Shown here piece after piece: positions 51,637-60,606 of a DNA stretch of 64,000 bases. The notes under the pieces were generated by a model. That model was not told the origin of the DNA, ran no database searches, and worked only from the letters and a program-made list of their open reading frames with translations. Origin of the DNA: Halogranum amylolyticum (GTDB lineage Archaea; Halobacteriota; Halobacteria; Halobacteriales; Haloferacaceae); the NCBI RefSeq assembly GCF_900110465.1, contig NZ_FODV01000008.1, positions 82,825 to 146,824 of the forward strand, given 5' to 3'. The position numbers and the translations under genes were made by a program. The stretch's first letter is position 1; every line of letters starts with the position of its first letter.

Positions 51637-52071
51637 ATGTTCGACCGCATCGTCATCTCGACCGATGGCTCCGAGAGCGTCCGCCGGGCAGTCGACGTCG
51701 CCCTCGACCTGGCCGACCGGTTCGACGCCGAGGTGCACGTTCTCTCGATCGTCGACACCGGCGAGGTCGAGTCGTCGCCGGACCGCCTCCGCGAGGAGAT
51801 GCGCGACGCACTCACCGAACAGGCCGAGGAGGCACTCGAGAGCGTCCGCGAACTGACCGACCGCGACGTGCAGACCGCCGTCCGCGAGGGGCGACCGGCC
51901 GCGGAGATCACGTCCTACGCTCGCGAGGTCGACGCCGACGTCGTCGCGACGGGGACGCGGGGTCGACACGGCGAGAACCGCTTTCTCATCGGCAGCGTCG
52001 CCGAGCGCGTCGTCCGAACCTGCCCCGTCCCGGTGTTGACCGTCCGGCAACTGGCCGACGAGGAACGCTGA
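51637..52071 (+). CDS. UspA-family stress protein with intact ATP loop
   Basis: A 144-residue UspA protein: FDRIVISTDGSESVRRAVDV at the start, and GTRGRHGENRFLIGSVAERVV near the end, which is the complete ATP-binding Usp loop (G-X2-G-X9-G-S). The third Usp in this 2 kb; this one is the typical ATP-binding type. Confidence 0.91.
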   Translation: MFDRIVISTDGSESVRRAVDVALDLADRFDAEVHVLSIVDTGEVESSPDRLREEMRDALTEQAEEALESVRELTDRDVQTAVREGRPAAEITSYAREVDADVVATGTRGRHGENRFLIGSVAERVVRTCPVPVLTVRQLADEER

Positions 52072-52149
52072 GCGGCCGGCCGCAGACCGAGGGCGGCGGC
52101 CCGGAACACGGAGCACGGGAGTTTTCACCCGTCGCACCGACTCGTCGGT

Positions 52150-53439
52150 ATGGACGACGATCTCATCGACAGCAGTCGCCTCCCGCTCTCGCGGAAGTCG
52201 CTACTCCCGGGGACCGGATTCTTCTATCCCGACTCGCTTGACGAGGACCGAGACGACGAACGCGTGCAGGAGGCGGTGGAGGGTGCGGAGGTGGTCGTCA
52301 TCGCCGACGCCGACGCCGACGGCCTCGGCAGTGTTGCACTCCTTCGTGAGATGTACGACGCCGCACTCGACGTCGAACCGTTCGAGGCGGCCATCGCCGA
52401 GCGGTTGGCCGGCGAGGAGTGGTCCGACGAGGAGGACGAGGAAGACGACGACGCACCCGAATCACCCGTCGCGCTCGTCGGTGCCTCGCCGCACAACCTC
52501 GAAGACGAGATGGCCCGCGTCGCCGAGTTCGCCGACGACGGCGTCGAAGTGTACGTCTGTGACCTCTGTCCGGACCGCTACGAGTACGTCGAGGAGGAGT
52601 TGGCGGACCTGTTGGCACACGCCTCGTCGGTGCGCTGGTTCGACCACCACCAGTGGCGCGACGAGGTCGCCGCGGAGGTCCGGGAGGCCGGCGTCGACCT
52701 CGTCGTCGGCGAGTCCGAGGAGGAGTGCACCACCGACGTCGCGCTCCGCTCGCTGGACTACGAGTTCGACGAGAAGTTCGTCGACCTCGCCACCGTCACG
52801 CGTGACCACGACCTGTGGCTTCGGGAGGACCCCCGCAGCGACGACCTCGCGGACTACGCCTACTGGACGGGTGCAGAGGAGTACGTCACCGTCGTCGGCA
52901 CGTACGGCGCGGAGTTACCAGAGATCGTCGAGGAGTACATCGCCGAGCGTCGCGTCGAGAAAGAGCAGCTCATCGACCTGGCCGTGAGTCGCGCAGAGAT
53001 CAAGGAGGTCGGCCCGTGGACGGTCGGCATCACCTACGGCCGCTGTTCGCAGAACGAGGTCGCCGAGGCACTCCGCGAGCAGGGCACCGACGCCGCGGTG
53101 ATCGTGAAACCGGCCGGCAGCGCCAGCATCCGCGGCACCGAGGGGTTCGAGCGCTGTCACGAGGTCGCCGCACAGGTCAACGGCGGCGGCCACCCGAAGG
53201 CCGCCGGCTGCAAGCCCGACATCTACGACGACATGCTCGACTACGCCCACCACTGGTCGACGCAGGGCTCTGCGGCGAAGCGCGTCATCCTCGCCGCGTT
53301 CGAGCGGTTGGCCGAAGAGGAAGCCGAAGAAGTCGACGACGCAGAGGGCGACGTCGTCGACGAGGGTGAGTCGGACGGCGACAGCAGTGACGAAGAGTCA
53401 GCCGACGGCGACGACGAAGGCATCGAGACCGAGCGATAG
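52150..53439 (+). CDS. DHH-family phosphoesterase
   Basis: A 429-residue DHH/DHHA1 protein, a manganese phosphoesterase related to RecJ and NrnA. The DHH residues are visible as DADADGLGS (53-61), VCDLCPDR (about 137), WFDHHQW (about 160) and DHD (about 219); the substrate Gly loop is GGGHPKAAGC (about 345). An acidic insertion (EEWSDEEDEEDDDAPES) is at about 91-107 and the C-terminus is a 60-residue acidic tail. Possibly acts on nanoRNA or DNA ends; not settled. Confidence 0.88.
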   Translation: MDDDLIDSSRLPLSRKSLLPGTGFFYPDSLDEDRDDERVQEAVEGAEVVVIADADADGLGSVALLREMYDAALDVEPFEAAIAERLAGEEWSDEEDEEDDDAPESPVALVGASPHNLEDEMARVAEFADDGVEVYVCDLCPDRYEYVEEELADLLAHASSVRWFDHHQWRDEVAAEVREAGVDLVVGESEEECTTDVALRSLDYEFDEKFVDLATVTRDHDLWLREDPRSDDLADYAYWTGAEEYVTVVGTYGAELPEIVEEYIAERRVEKEQLIDLAVSRAEIKEVGPWTVGITYGRCSQNEVAEALREQGTDAAVIVKPAGSASIRGTEGFERCHEVAAQVNGGGHPKAAGCKPDIYDDMLDYAHHWSTQGSAAKRVILAAFERLAEEEAEEVDDAEGDVVDEGESDGDSSDEESADGDDEGIETER

Positions 53440-53528
53440 CCCGTCGAACCCCCTCCGTTTCGGGTCGAACGACGACTGAACCCCTTCGTTTCGAGTCGAA
53501 AACGAGCCGAACAGCCGCGATCCCGACG

Positions 53529-53957
53529 TTACTTCTCGCCGACGACCCAGCGGTCGGAGTAGGCGGTGCCGCACTCACACTGCGCGTAGGCGTGGATGAC
53601 GTCGCCCTCCTCGTAGAGACCGCCGACCTCCTCGTTCTGCTCCTCTGCGAAGGCGAAGACGAACTTCACGTTGTGGTTCTCGTCGGGTTCGGCCTCGGGG
53701 CAGTCGCCGCCGCCGAGATCGGCGCCGATCTCGCCGCGGTTGCCCATCGCACCTTGGGCGAACTCCATCGCGTCCATCCCGGTGCCGGAGGCGAACATCC
53801 CGCGGCCGTCGTCGCCGTCGACGACGAGGACGACGCCGTTCTCGACCTCCTGGCCGTAGTTTGCGATCTTCCCTTCTTCGTCGAGATACTCGTGAGTGAG
53901 AAAGAGTGCAACGTCCTCGAGGCGCTCGCCCGCGAGGAACTCGTCGAGTTTGCTCAT
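53529..53957 (-). CDS. DUF5807-like haloarchaeal protein
   Basis: A 142-residue acidic protein, starting MSKLDEFLAGERLEDVALFL. Cys residues at GDCPEAEPDEN and CECGTAYSDRW could form a metal site. I associate it with the DUF5807 family from memory. The frame extends to 53978 but ATG 53957 is the natural start. Convergent with the DHH phosphoesterase gene. Confidence 0.78.
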   Translation of the reverse strand: MSKLDEFLAGERLEDVALFLTHEYLDEEGKIANYGQEVENGVVLVVDGDDGRGMFASGTGMDAMEFAQGAMGNRGEIGADLGGGDCPEAEPDENHNVKFVFAFAEEQNEEVGGLYEEGDVIHAYAQCECGTAYSDRWVVGEK

Positions 53958-54129
53958 GGGGAGGGTTCGTTCGTCCAAGGGTAAAAAGCGCCTGTCCTCT
54001 GTTTTAGCTGGCTGGTGACTGATACGTTTCTTCGACGGTGCTGGATAGAGAGTCTATTCAGCAAAGTAGTAACCTGACAATACATAATACAGTTCCAACA
54101 AATGAGTGTAACTGTGGTTGACTCCACGT

Positions 54130-54218
54130 GAAAGGGTCGCTCAGCCTGGCCAGAGCGCCCACCATCGCGGTGGGTGGCCTGAAATAGAGCCACGATGGTT
54201 CAAATCCATCCCCTTTCG
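54130..54218 (+). tRNA. tRNA-like cloverleaf with long variable arm (identity uncertain, possible pseudo-tRNA)
   Basis: GAAAGGG/CCCTTTC acceptor (54130-54136, 54211-54217), D-arm GCTC...GAGC with GG in the loop, 5-base anticodon stem CCCAC/GTGGG, a long variable arm (stem TGGC...GCCA) and T-arm GATGG-TTCAAAT-CCATC all pair, and the discriminator is G. The long variable arm and G73 point to a Ser-type tRNA. The anticodon loop reads CATCGCG, which lacks the universal U33 and gives no sensible Ser or Leu anticodon. Either a degraded gene or an element-borne variant. An AT-rich TATA-like patch lies about 45 bases upstream. Confidence 0.45.
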
Positions 54219-54429
54219 TTCTGTTCCCCGTTTGGGCTTCGTTGGTGTGAGAGGAGAAGTTCAGTGACCGACTTGCGCGAGCTATTCAGCACGACAATTC
54301 TGTCGGCCGAGAGAAGTTTTGGCTGCGTTTCAACAGAGTCGGTCGACGTGAGAGAGTCCCCCTCGAAAGCCCCGAGTCGCTGAACTCGGAAGTCTGGCGA
54401 GACCTCCGGTCTCACTGCTTCCTGCTCGC
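54219..54429. other. Non-coding stretch after the tRNA-like element
   Basis: Most of 53958-54625 has no gene. 53958-54129 is AT-rich, unlike the rest of the window, with several in-frame stops in all frames. 54219-54429 has no recognisable gene or structure and leads into the inverted repeat copy. Composition suggests a previously mobile or foreign patch. Confidence 0.5.
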
Positions 54430-54590
54430 ACTGCTCGCAGGAGCCTCGCTGTGCGCGCTCGCTTCGCTCGTGAAGACCTCGCGCGAGTGGCTCGCGGCAA
54501 CGCGAGAGCCACAGGCTCTTGCTGGCCTTCGCTCGGGTCCCTCGCGAAGACACGCAGGCCGCGCAGCCACGCGCCACAGTTGTCACTGAG
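54430..54590 (-). repeat. Dispersed GC-rich repeat, copy 2 (inverted)
   Basis: On the minus strand it shows GTGGCGCGTGGCTGCGCGG and GAGCGAAGGCCAGCAAGAGC, matching GTGGCGCGTGGCTTCGCGG and GAGCGAAGGGCAGCAAGAGC at 4968-5050. Copy 2 lacks the GGTTGGGGAGGG end seen in copies 1 and 3. Confidence 0.7.
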
Positions 54591-54625
54591 CACGTCGCGA
54601 GTCCACCGAAAGGTCAGCACGACGA

Positions 54626-55057
54626 CTAGTTGTCTTCCAGTTTCTCCGCGATCGACGCCAGCGAGTCGTTCGGTTTCTGTGGGACGTCGTAGACGACGCG
54701 CTTGCCGGGGACGCGCACGCCGTAGAAGAACTCCGGTTCGACTTCGTCGACTTCGACGCTCGAACCCGGGTCGCGGCCGGTCGTCCCGCACCACTCGACG
54801 AGGCGGTTCTCACTCTCGCCGGGGTTGCGCGCGAGACGCTTGTTGTCGTACGCGCCGCGGACGAGCAGACCTTCGGCGTCTTCGACGACAGGTGCGTGGT
54901 ACGTCTCGCCGCCGAGCGAGAGGCGGACGACGTCGCCGCCCGAGAGCGAGAGTTCGCTCGGGAGGCGGAGACAGGGGCGGGTGGTGCCGCCGCTGCGGAC
55001 GATCTTCGCGCGGACTGTCGAGACCGACGGGTGGTCGCTGGGGACGCGTTCTGCCAT
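54626..55057 (-). CDS. Conserved haloarchaeal protein in the S6e operon
   Basis: A 143-residue beta-rich protein: AKIVRSGGTTRPCLRLPSEL, GDVVRLSLGGETYHAPVVED and FFYGVRVPGKRVVYDVPQKP. It lies 19 bases after the S6e gene, so one operon. From memory I link it to family DUF7112. A translation or ribosome-linked role is guilt by association only. Confidence 0.75.
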   Translation of the reverse strand: MAERVPSDHPSVSTVRAKIVRSGGTTRPCLRLPSELSLSGGDVVRLSLGGETYHAPVVEDAEGLLVRGAYDNKRLARNPGESENRLVEWCGTTGRDPGSSVEVDEVEPEFFYGVRVPGKRVVYDVPQKPNDSLASIAEKLEDN

Positions 55058-55076
55058 TGAAAGAGAGAAGAGACGT

Positions 55077-55487
55077 CTACTCGTCGGCGTCCTCGTCCTC
55101 GTCCTCGGCGTCGCCCTCGCCGAGCGCGGTTTCGACGTCGCCCTCACCGAGCGCCTTCACGTTGATCTGGACGGTCTCCTCGGAGACCTCGCGGCCGCGG
55201 ACGGTGATGCGCTTGCGCTCGCCGTCACGGGACGGCTTGTAGCCGACGCCGCCGTCGAGGAGCACTTCCTTGAGGTTCGGGCCGGCGACGTCCTTTCGCA
55301 TCGGACGACCTGCCTTGTCCGAGCCACCGGTGAGTTCGAGCGTGAACCCGTCGAGACCGACGGCCGCACCGTCGACCTCCTCGCCGAGCGAGCGCCCGAG
55401 GAAGCGGTTGGCGTCCTGTCCGTCTACGTCCATCTGATACGTGTTGCCGGAGTCGGGGTCGGCGACGACGACTTTGAAATCTGCCAT
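55077..55487 (-). CDS. rps6e: 30S ribosomal protein S6e
   Basis: A 136-residue small-subunit ribosomal protein. [29 protein letters not shown]-like [28 protein letters not shown], and [26 protein letters not shown] fit the archaeal S6e family. The C-terminal 20 residues are Asp/Glu-rich, typical of haloarchaeal versions. Cytoplasmic, on the small subunit. Confidence 0.96.
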   Translation of the reverse strand: MADFKVVVADPDSGNTYQMDVDGQDANRFLGRSLGEEVDGAAVGLDGFTLELTGGSDKAGRPMRKDVAGPNLKEVLLDGGVGYKPSRDGERKRITVRGREVSEETVQINVKALGEGDVETALGEGDAEDEDEDADE

Positions 55488-55599
55488 AGGCGGGATGAAA
55501 CGGTCGGCGATAAAAAGTACGTCGAAACGGTCGCCGCCGAACGCCGTTGGCCGTGAGAACAGTGACCGTGGGCCGTGTCGCTCCCACAGTAGCCTCGGT

Positions 55600-55914
55600 C
55601 TACGCCGACTGTCGCTTCGGCGGCCGTCCCAGTGCCTCCTCGACAGCAGCGACTCGATCTGCAGTGTGCTCGCTGCGGTCGCGGCGGTCGTCGATCTCGA
55701 GCGACGTGATGATGCGGTCGGTGTCGACGGCCTCGTGAGCGGCCTGCGCTGCGGCGAACACTTCCGCGGTCGACTCCGCCTCGATCACGGTGTCCATCGC
55801 AGTCGTCTCGTAAGAGACGTCGAAGTCGTCAAGCGCGGCGACTGCGCGAGCGATCTCCTCGGCCATGCTTCCCTTGTGTACCGGTGTGATTTCCAGTCGT
55901 GCGATGACAGTCAT
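55600..55914 (-). CDS. MTH1187-family thiamine-binding protein
   Basis: A 104-residue ferredoxin-fold protein. [40 protein letters not shown] and [12 protein letters not shown] fit the MTH1187/YkoF family, which binds thiamine or related compounds. Stand-alone gene. A thiamine-linked role is family-based. Confidence 0.88.
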   Translation of the reverse strand: MTVIARLEITPVHKGSMAEEIARAVAALDDFDVSYETTAMDTVIEAESTAEVFAAAQAAHEAVDTDRIITSLEIDDRRDRSEHTADRVAAVEEALGRPPKRQSA

Positions 55915-56059
55915 CTGTGGAACCTCCGATTGCGGGGAGGGCGCAGAGCGCGTCGTCCCCTCTCGTGATAGACACTAGCGACGGGCAAATCGTTTTGTAC
56001 GCGTTCGACAGAACGACCGTCGACGACGAACGCTGAGAACTGGACTCGGAAACGGCTCG

Positions 56060-57163
56060 CTATCCCTCGAACCCGTCTTCCCACCGGAACGTTCCGTCGC
56101 GCTGGACGACCTCGCCGTCGACCTCCAGTCGGGAGTCCTCGCTCACGTCCGTGATCATGTCGACGTGGACGGCCGACTGGTTCGCCTCGTCCTCGTGGCC
56201 GTCGGGGAAGTTCGAGCCGTAGGCGCGGCCAACTGCCAGATGAACGGTGTCGCCCATCTTCTCGTCGAACAGGATGTTGTCGGTGAAGCGGTCGATGCCG
56301 CGGTTCATCCCGATGCCGAGTTCGCCCAGTCGGCGGGCCCCCTCGTCGGTGTCGAGGACGTCTGCGAGCGCCTCCTCGCCCGACTCGGCCGAGAAGTCGA
56401 CGACCTCGCCGTCCTCGAACGTCAGATGGACGTTCCGGACGCGCTTGCCCGAGATGGTCATGGGCACGTCGAAGAAGACGGTGCCCTCGGTAGCGGTGGG
56501 GGCAGTGAACACCTCGCCGGAGGGGAGGTTGTGGGAGTCGTAGACGACGGAGGCCGCGGAGTTGACGGCGACGCGGTTCTCGATCGACATCGTCAGGTCG
56601 GTGTCCTCCTTGACGATGCGGACCTCGCTGCCCGCGTCGAGGACGTCTTTCATCTCGGCCATCTGCTCCGCCAACTCCTCCCAGTCGCGCAGGACGGCGT
56701 CGTAGACGAACTGCTGGTACTCCTCGTAGGCCATCCCAGCCTGCTGGGCGAGCGAGCGAGTCGGGTGGACCGTCGACATCCAGTCGGTCTCCATGCGGGC
56801 CTCGCGGATGCCGGTCGTCGCCTTCGAGAACGCCTGCTGTCTCTCGCCGGGGACGTCCGCCGTCGCCGACGTGTTGCGGCCGCCGCCGAGGAACAGGACG
56901 GAGTCGGCGTTCTCGTAGAGCGCGAGTTCGTGTGCCGGGTCGTCGTCGAAGTCGCCGTCGTGCGCCTGCAGGTACGCACGAGAGACTTCGCTGGAGGCGT
57001 AGGTCGTCACGACGTTCGCGCCGCGGTCACCCAGCTTCTCGGCGACGGCGACGGCCAACTCGTGGGCGTCTTCGGCGACGGAGAGGACGACGTCGTCGCC
57101 GCGCTCGATTCGAGCGCTCCAGTCGACGAGGGTCTCGGCGTGGTCGTGGATTCTCGGGTCCAT
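56060..57163 (-). CDS. M29-family aminopeptidase
   Basis: A 367-residue cobalt- or zinc-dependent aminopeptidase of the M29 (AmpS/aminopeptidase T) family: HDHAETLVDWSARIERGDDV, DLTMSIENRVAVNSAASVV, GEVFTAPTATEGTVFFDVP, ELGIGMNRGIDRFTDNILFDEKMGDTVHLAVG and HVDMITDVSEDS are typical metal and active-site segments. The open frame continues to 57580, but ATG 57163 is the proper start, leaving the divergent gnd promoter free. Confidence 0.93.
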   Translation of the reverse strand: MDPRIHDHAETLVDWSARIERGDDVVLSVAEDAHELAVAVAEKLGDRGANVVTTYASSEVSRAYLQAHDGDFDDDPAHELALYENADSVLFLGGGRNTSATADVPGERQQAFSKATTGIREARMETDWMSTVHPTRSLAQQAGMAYEEYQQFVYDAVLRDWEELAEQMAEMKDVLDAGSEVRIVKEDTDLTMSIENRVAVNSAASVVYDSHNLPSGEVFTAPTATEGTVFFDVPMTISGKRVRNVHLTFEDGEVVDFSAESGEEALADVLDTDEGARRLGELGIGMNRGIDRFTDNILFDEKMGDTVHLAVGRAYGSNFPDGHEDEANQSAVHVDMITDVSEDSRLEVDGEVVQRDGTFRWEDGFEG

Positions 57164-57296
57164 ACCGCCCGGTGGACTGGCGTCGTGAAAGTCCCGACGG
57201 TCCGTGTGGTCTCGGTCGGCGACGCGGTTCCGGCGAGAGCGACGGCTGGCCGCGGGAACCGCAACCCCTACCTCTCCGGACGCGACAGCCCACACC

Positions 57297-58199
57297 ATGC
57301 AACTGGGCGTTATCGGACTCGGACGGATGGGGCAGATCGTAGTGAACCGCGTGCTCGACGCCGACCACGACGTCGTCGCGTTCGACCTCTCGGCGGAGGC
57401 GGTGGCGACGGCAGCAGACGCCGGCGCGGAACCGGCAGAGTCGGTCGAGGACCTCGTCGACCGCCTCGGCGACGACAGACGCATCTGGCTCATGGTCCCC
57501 GCAGGGAAAGCCGTCGACGCGACGCTCGACGAACTGGCACCGCTACTCGACGCCGAGGACGTCGTCGTCGACGGCGGCAACTCCCACTTCGAGGCGTCGA
57601 CACGCCGCGCGGAGTCCGTCGACGCGGCCTACCTCGACTGCGGGACCTCCGGCGGCCCGGCCGGCGCAGAGCTCGGTTTCTCGCTCATGGTCGGCGGTCC
57701 CCAGTGGGCCTACGACGAGCTGACACCCGTCTTCGACGCCGTCGCCACCGGCCCCGACGGTCACGACCGCATGGGACCGGTCGGGTCGGGTCACTACGTG
57801 AAGATGGTCCACAACGGTGTCGAGTACGCGCTCATGCAGGCCTACGGCGAAGGGTTCGAACTGCTCGCCGAGGGGCGCTACGACCTCGACCTCGAAGCCG
57901 TCGCCCGCACGTGGAACAACGGCGCCGTCATCCGCTCGTGGCTGCTCGAACTCTGTGAGGAGGCGTTCCGCGAAGAGGGGACCGACCTCGGCGACGTCTC
58001 CGACCACGTCGCCGGCGGGTCGACGGGAACGTGGACGGTCCAGGAGGCGCTCGAACAGGAAGTTCCGGTGCCGCTCATCTACCAGGCGCTCGCCGAGCGG
58101 TTCGGCAGTCGTGCACCCGAGACGGGCCGGTTCTCGCGACGACTCGCGAACCGACTCCGGTACGGGTTCGGTCGGCACGAAGTCGCCCGCGAGGAGTAG
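57297..58199 (+). CDS. gnd: 6-phosphogluconate dehydrogenase (decarboxylating, short type)
   Basis: A 300-residue enzyme converting 6-phosphogluconate to ribulose-5-phosphate and CO2 with NAD(P)H. It starts MQLGVIGLGRMGQIVV, a Rossmann dinucleotide loop, then DGGNSHFEASTRRAE, TSGGPAGAELGFSLMVGG and HYVKMVHNGVEYALMQ, the catalytic Lys and Asn segment. Length matches the short prokaryotic class. ATG 57297 avoids overlap with the aminopeptidase start. This step belongs to the oxidative pentose phosphate pathway reported in haloarchaea. Confidence 0.93.
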   Translation: MQLGVIGLGRMGQIVVNRVLDADHDVVAFDLSAEAVATAADAGAEPAESVEDLVDRLGDDRRIWLMVPAGKAVDATLDELAPLLDAEDVVVDGGNSHFEASTRRAESVDAAYLDCGTSGGPAGAELGFSLMVGGPQWAYDELTPVFDAVATGPDGHDRMGPVGSGHYVKMVHNGVEYALMQAYGEGFELLAEGRYDLDLEAVARTWNNGAVIRSWLLELCEEAFREEGTDLGDVSDHVAGGSTGTWTVQEALEQEVPVPLIYQALAERFGSRAPETGRFSRRLANRLRYGFGRHEVAREE

Positions 58200-58397
58200 C
58201 CCCGCGAGCGGATTCCCACGGGTGAAACGAGTGGGAACGAGACAGAACGTGCTCTGTCGGAGCGAGCGCAGAGCAAAAGGTGGGAGCGAAGACGCGAACA
58301 GAGTCGGCCGTGGACGACGATTCTCCCGAGTCACTGTCGTACGACAGCGGACGCACCAATCATAACCCTGTTAAACCCACACTCCGAACCCCTCGCT

Positions 58398-58982
58398 ATG
58401 GCAGAGGTAAATCTACTGGGAATCGGCCTCGGCGCGACGCTGACGCTCATCGCCGTCGCCATGCACTTCTCGAAGGGGACTGGATGGACCCCGACGCAGG
58501 ACATCTCACAGGACGTCCTCGAGAAGCGCGCGTCGACGGTCCCCGAGACCGACTTCCCCGAGCCGATGAACCGCGCCATCGGCGGTGGTGGCGGCGCTGC
58601 CGCCGGCGCGGTCGCCGGTGAGGAGGGTGCCGAACTCGAAGAGGGCGCCGAAGAGGAAGAACAGAGCCCGGCAGACATGCCCGAAGACGAGGTCGAGTAC
58701 TTCGAGATCGAGTTCGTCAAGGAGGGCAAGACGATCGAACTCGCCAGCAACGAGACGATCCTCGATCAGGCCGAAGACGAAGGGATGGACCTTCCCTACG
58801 CCTGTCGACAGGGACAGTGCGTCTCGTGTGCCGCCCACATTCCGGACGGCCCCGGCGACGACTACGTCACCCACTTCAAACAGGAGACGTTCTCCGACGA
58901 TGAGATCGGCGAAGGGTACATCCTGACCTGCGTCGCCTACCCGAAGGCGTCGTTCTCCATCGAAACGAGCGAAGCGCCGTAA
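58398..58982 (+). CDS. Membrane-anchored plant-type [2Fe-2S] ferredoxin
   Basis: A 194-residue protein. A short N-terminal helix (LGIGLGATLTLIAVAMHF, residues 7-24) is followed by a Gly/Ala/Glu linker (about 60-95) and a ferredoxin domain with cluster ligands Cys136, Cys141, Cys144 (CRQGQCVSC) and Cys178 (LTCVAYP). The cytoplasmic ferredoxins of haloarchaea are usually about 129 residues and soluble; this version is attached to the membrane. Electron partner unknown. Confidence 0.9.
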   Translation: MAEVNLLGIGLGATLTLIAVAMHFSKGTGWTPTQDISQDVLEKRASTVPETDFPEPMNRAIGGGGGAAAGAVAGEEGAELEEGAEEEEQSPADMPEDEVEYFEIEFVKEGKTIELASNETILDQAEDEGMDLPYACRQGQCVSCAAHIPDGPGDDYVTHFKQETFSDDEIGEGYILTCVAYPKASFSIETSEAP

Positions 58983-59134
58983 CCGGGTTCGATTCGCGGC
59001 CGATACGATCTTTCGACTCCCTCTCTGCTTTCTCACGTCGTGACGCCACTCCGGTTCGGACGGTGTGGAGCGGACGAAGTCACCGACTGTGACTCCACAA
59101 CGGTTAAACGGAGGTAGAGTGTACGAACTGGCGA

Positions 59135-59207
59135 GGGCCCGTAGCTCAGTGGACAGAGCACTTGGTTCCGGACCAAGATGCCGCGGGTTCAAATCCCGTC
59201 GGGCTCG
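59135..59207 (+). tRNA. tRNA-Arg (anticodon CCG)
   Basis: Standard 73-base cloverleaf: acceptor GGGCCCG/CGGGCTC with one G-U pair, D-arm GCTC/GAGC, anticodon stem CTTGG/CCAAG with loop TTCCGGA, T-arm GCGGG-TTCAAAT-CCCGT and G discriminator. No intron. Positioned 152 bases after the ferredoxin gene and 137 before the nuclease-like gene. Confidence 0.96.
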
Positions 59208-59344
59208 TCATTTCTCGTGACGCTCCAAAGTCGGCCACGTCTTCGTCGCAAAGCGGTAGAGTTGTCGCCTCGACGAGAGACGATTGGATTCTCTCGTCAC
59301 TTCCGTCCCAGAACATTCACGTCCGCCACCCGAGACTACGAGCT

Positions 59345-60594
59345 ATGGCCAGTGTGGCGTCGCTTTCGGAACCGGAGGTCCTCGCACACACGAAACGCCG
59401 TCTTTTCCCGGACACAGAGGAGCCGAACACCTACTCTGTCGTCGATACGCAGTTCGCGATAGAGGAGTGGCTCCCGGGACAGCCGATCTCGTCAGAGGTA
59501 CGTGAGCAGCTGGCACCCTTCAATCACGTTCGGTTGGGTTCGGGCTATCCGGATCTCGTCGGGGTCCGTCTCCTCGGGTCGGATCTTCTCGCAGTGGAAC
59601 GGTTCGGCGACCAGCCACCGCTCGTCGCCGTCGAGGCGAAAGGATACACCGATACCGGTGCAGTCGACGTCGAACGGGGGGTCAGACAGGCGTACGATCG
59701 CCTCCACGAAGCCAACGCCGCCTACGTCGCAGCACCTGTTCGAGCGATCTCGCAGTCGGTCCGGACGCTCGCTCGCGAACTCAACGTCGGTGTGCTGGGC
59801 GTCGACACTGGAGGTGCTGTCGAACCGCTCGAAGTCCCGCGTGTCGTCGGGAACCGAACCTCCGACGACGCGACGGCTATCCGTTTTCAGGCGACGGCAC
59901 AAGGCGTCGCCGACAAGTCGTTCGGTTTGAACCATCCGAAGAACTATCTCGGCGTCCCGCTCGCACTCTACCACGACGACGACACCGACGAGCTCCTCGC
60001 CGAAGAGTCGTGGGAGCGACGACCGATGCCCGCCGAGGAGCGACCTTTCTCGGGCTGATCGAAGAGAACCCGGACCGAACCGAGCTCACGTCGCTCGGCG
60101 AGGAGGTCGTTCGGTTCGCGCTGCACCGCTACGGGTCGGCCGACGCCGCACTCACGTCGTTCGAAGACTGGCGAGGGTCGCGGAATCGGTTCTGTGACCT
60201 CGCGCCGGAGTGGGGACTGGTGACCAGACGCGTCGTCTGGGCGTATCCGGCGACCCAACTCCTCGTCGAAGAGCTCCAGACCATGCACGACGACGGAGTC
60301 GACGAGCCGTCGCTCGTCGACCTCGTCGAGTGGCTCCACGTCCAGCATCCGACGTTCACCGTCGAGCTGTTCCTTCGCGGGAGCGACGACGTGCGCAGTA
60401 GGGTGCTCGACGAACAGGGTGGTCTTCGGGTGAGAGAACTGAACGACGGAACCGTCTTCCACTCACCGACGGTGTTTCAGTTGAAAGCGATGCTCTATCA
60501 CGGCGGCATCCTCATGGAACGAGGGGCCGAACCCCACCGACTCGATCCAGAAACCGACGTCTGGGCGCTGCGCGAACCACTGGAGTTCATCTAA
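59345..60594 (+). pseudogene. Frameshifted nuclease-like (PD-(D/E)XK fold) gene
   Basis: The first frame from ATG 59345 encodes about 237 residues with the nuclease-core look of GSGYPDLVGV (Asp70) and VAVEAKGY (Glu97, Lys99). It goes out of frame at about 60003-60013 and ends at 60058. A second frame then runs on from the same point (VVGATTDARRGATFLGLIEE) to a stop at 60594, with no start or Shine-Dalgarno of its own that fits. Reading across the shift gives one smooth protein of about 416 residues. I infer a single gene with a 1-2 base indel. A two-gene overlap or a sequencing error remains possible. Confidence 0.7.
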
Positions 60595-60606
60595 GAGGGA
60601 TGTGGG

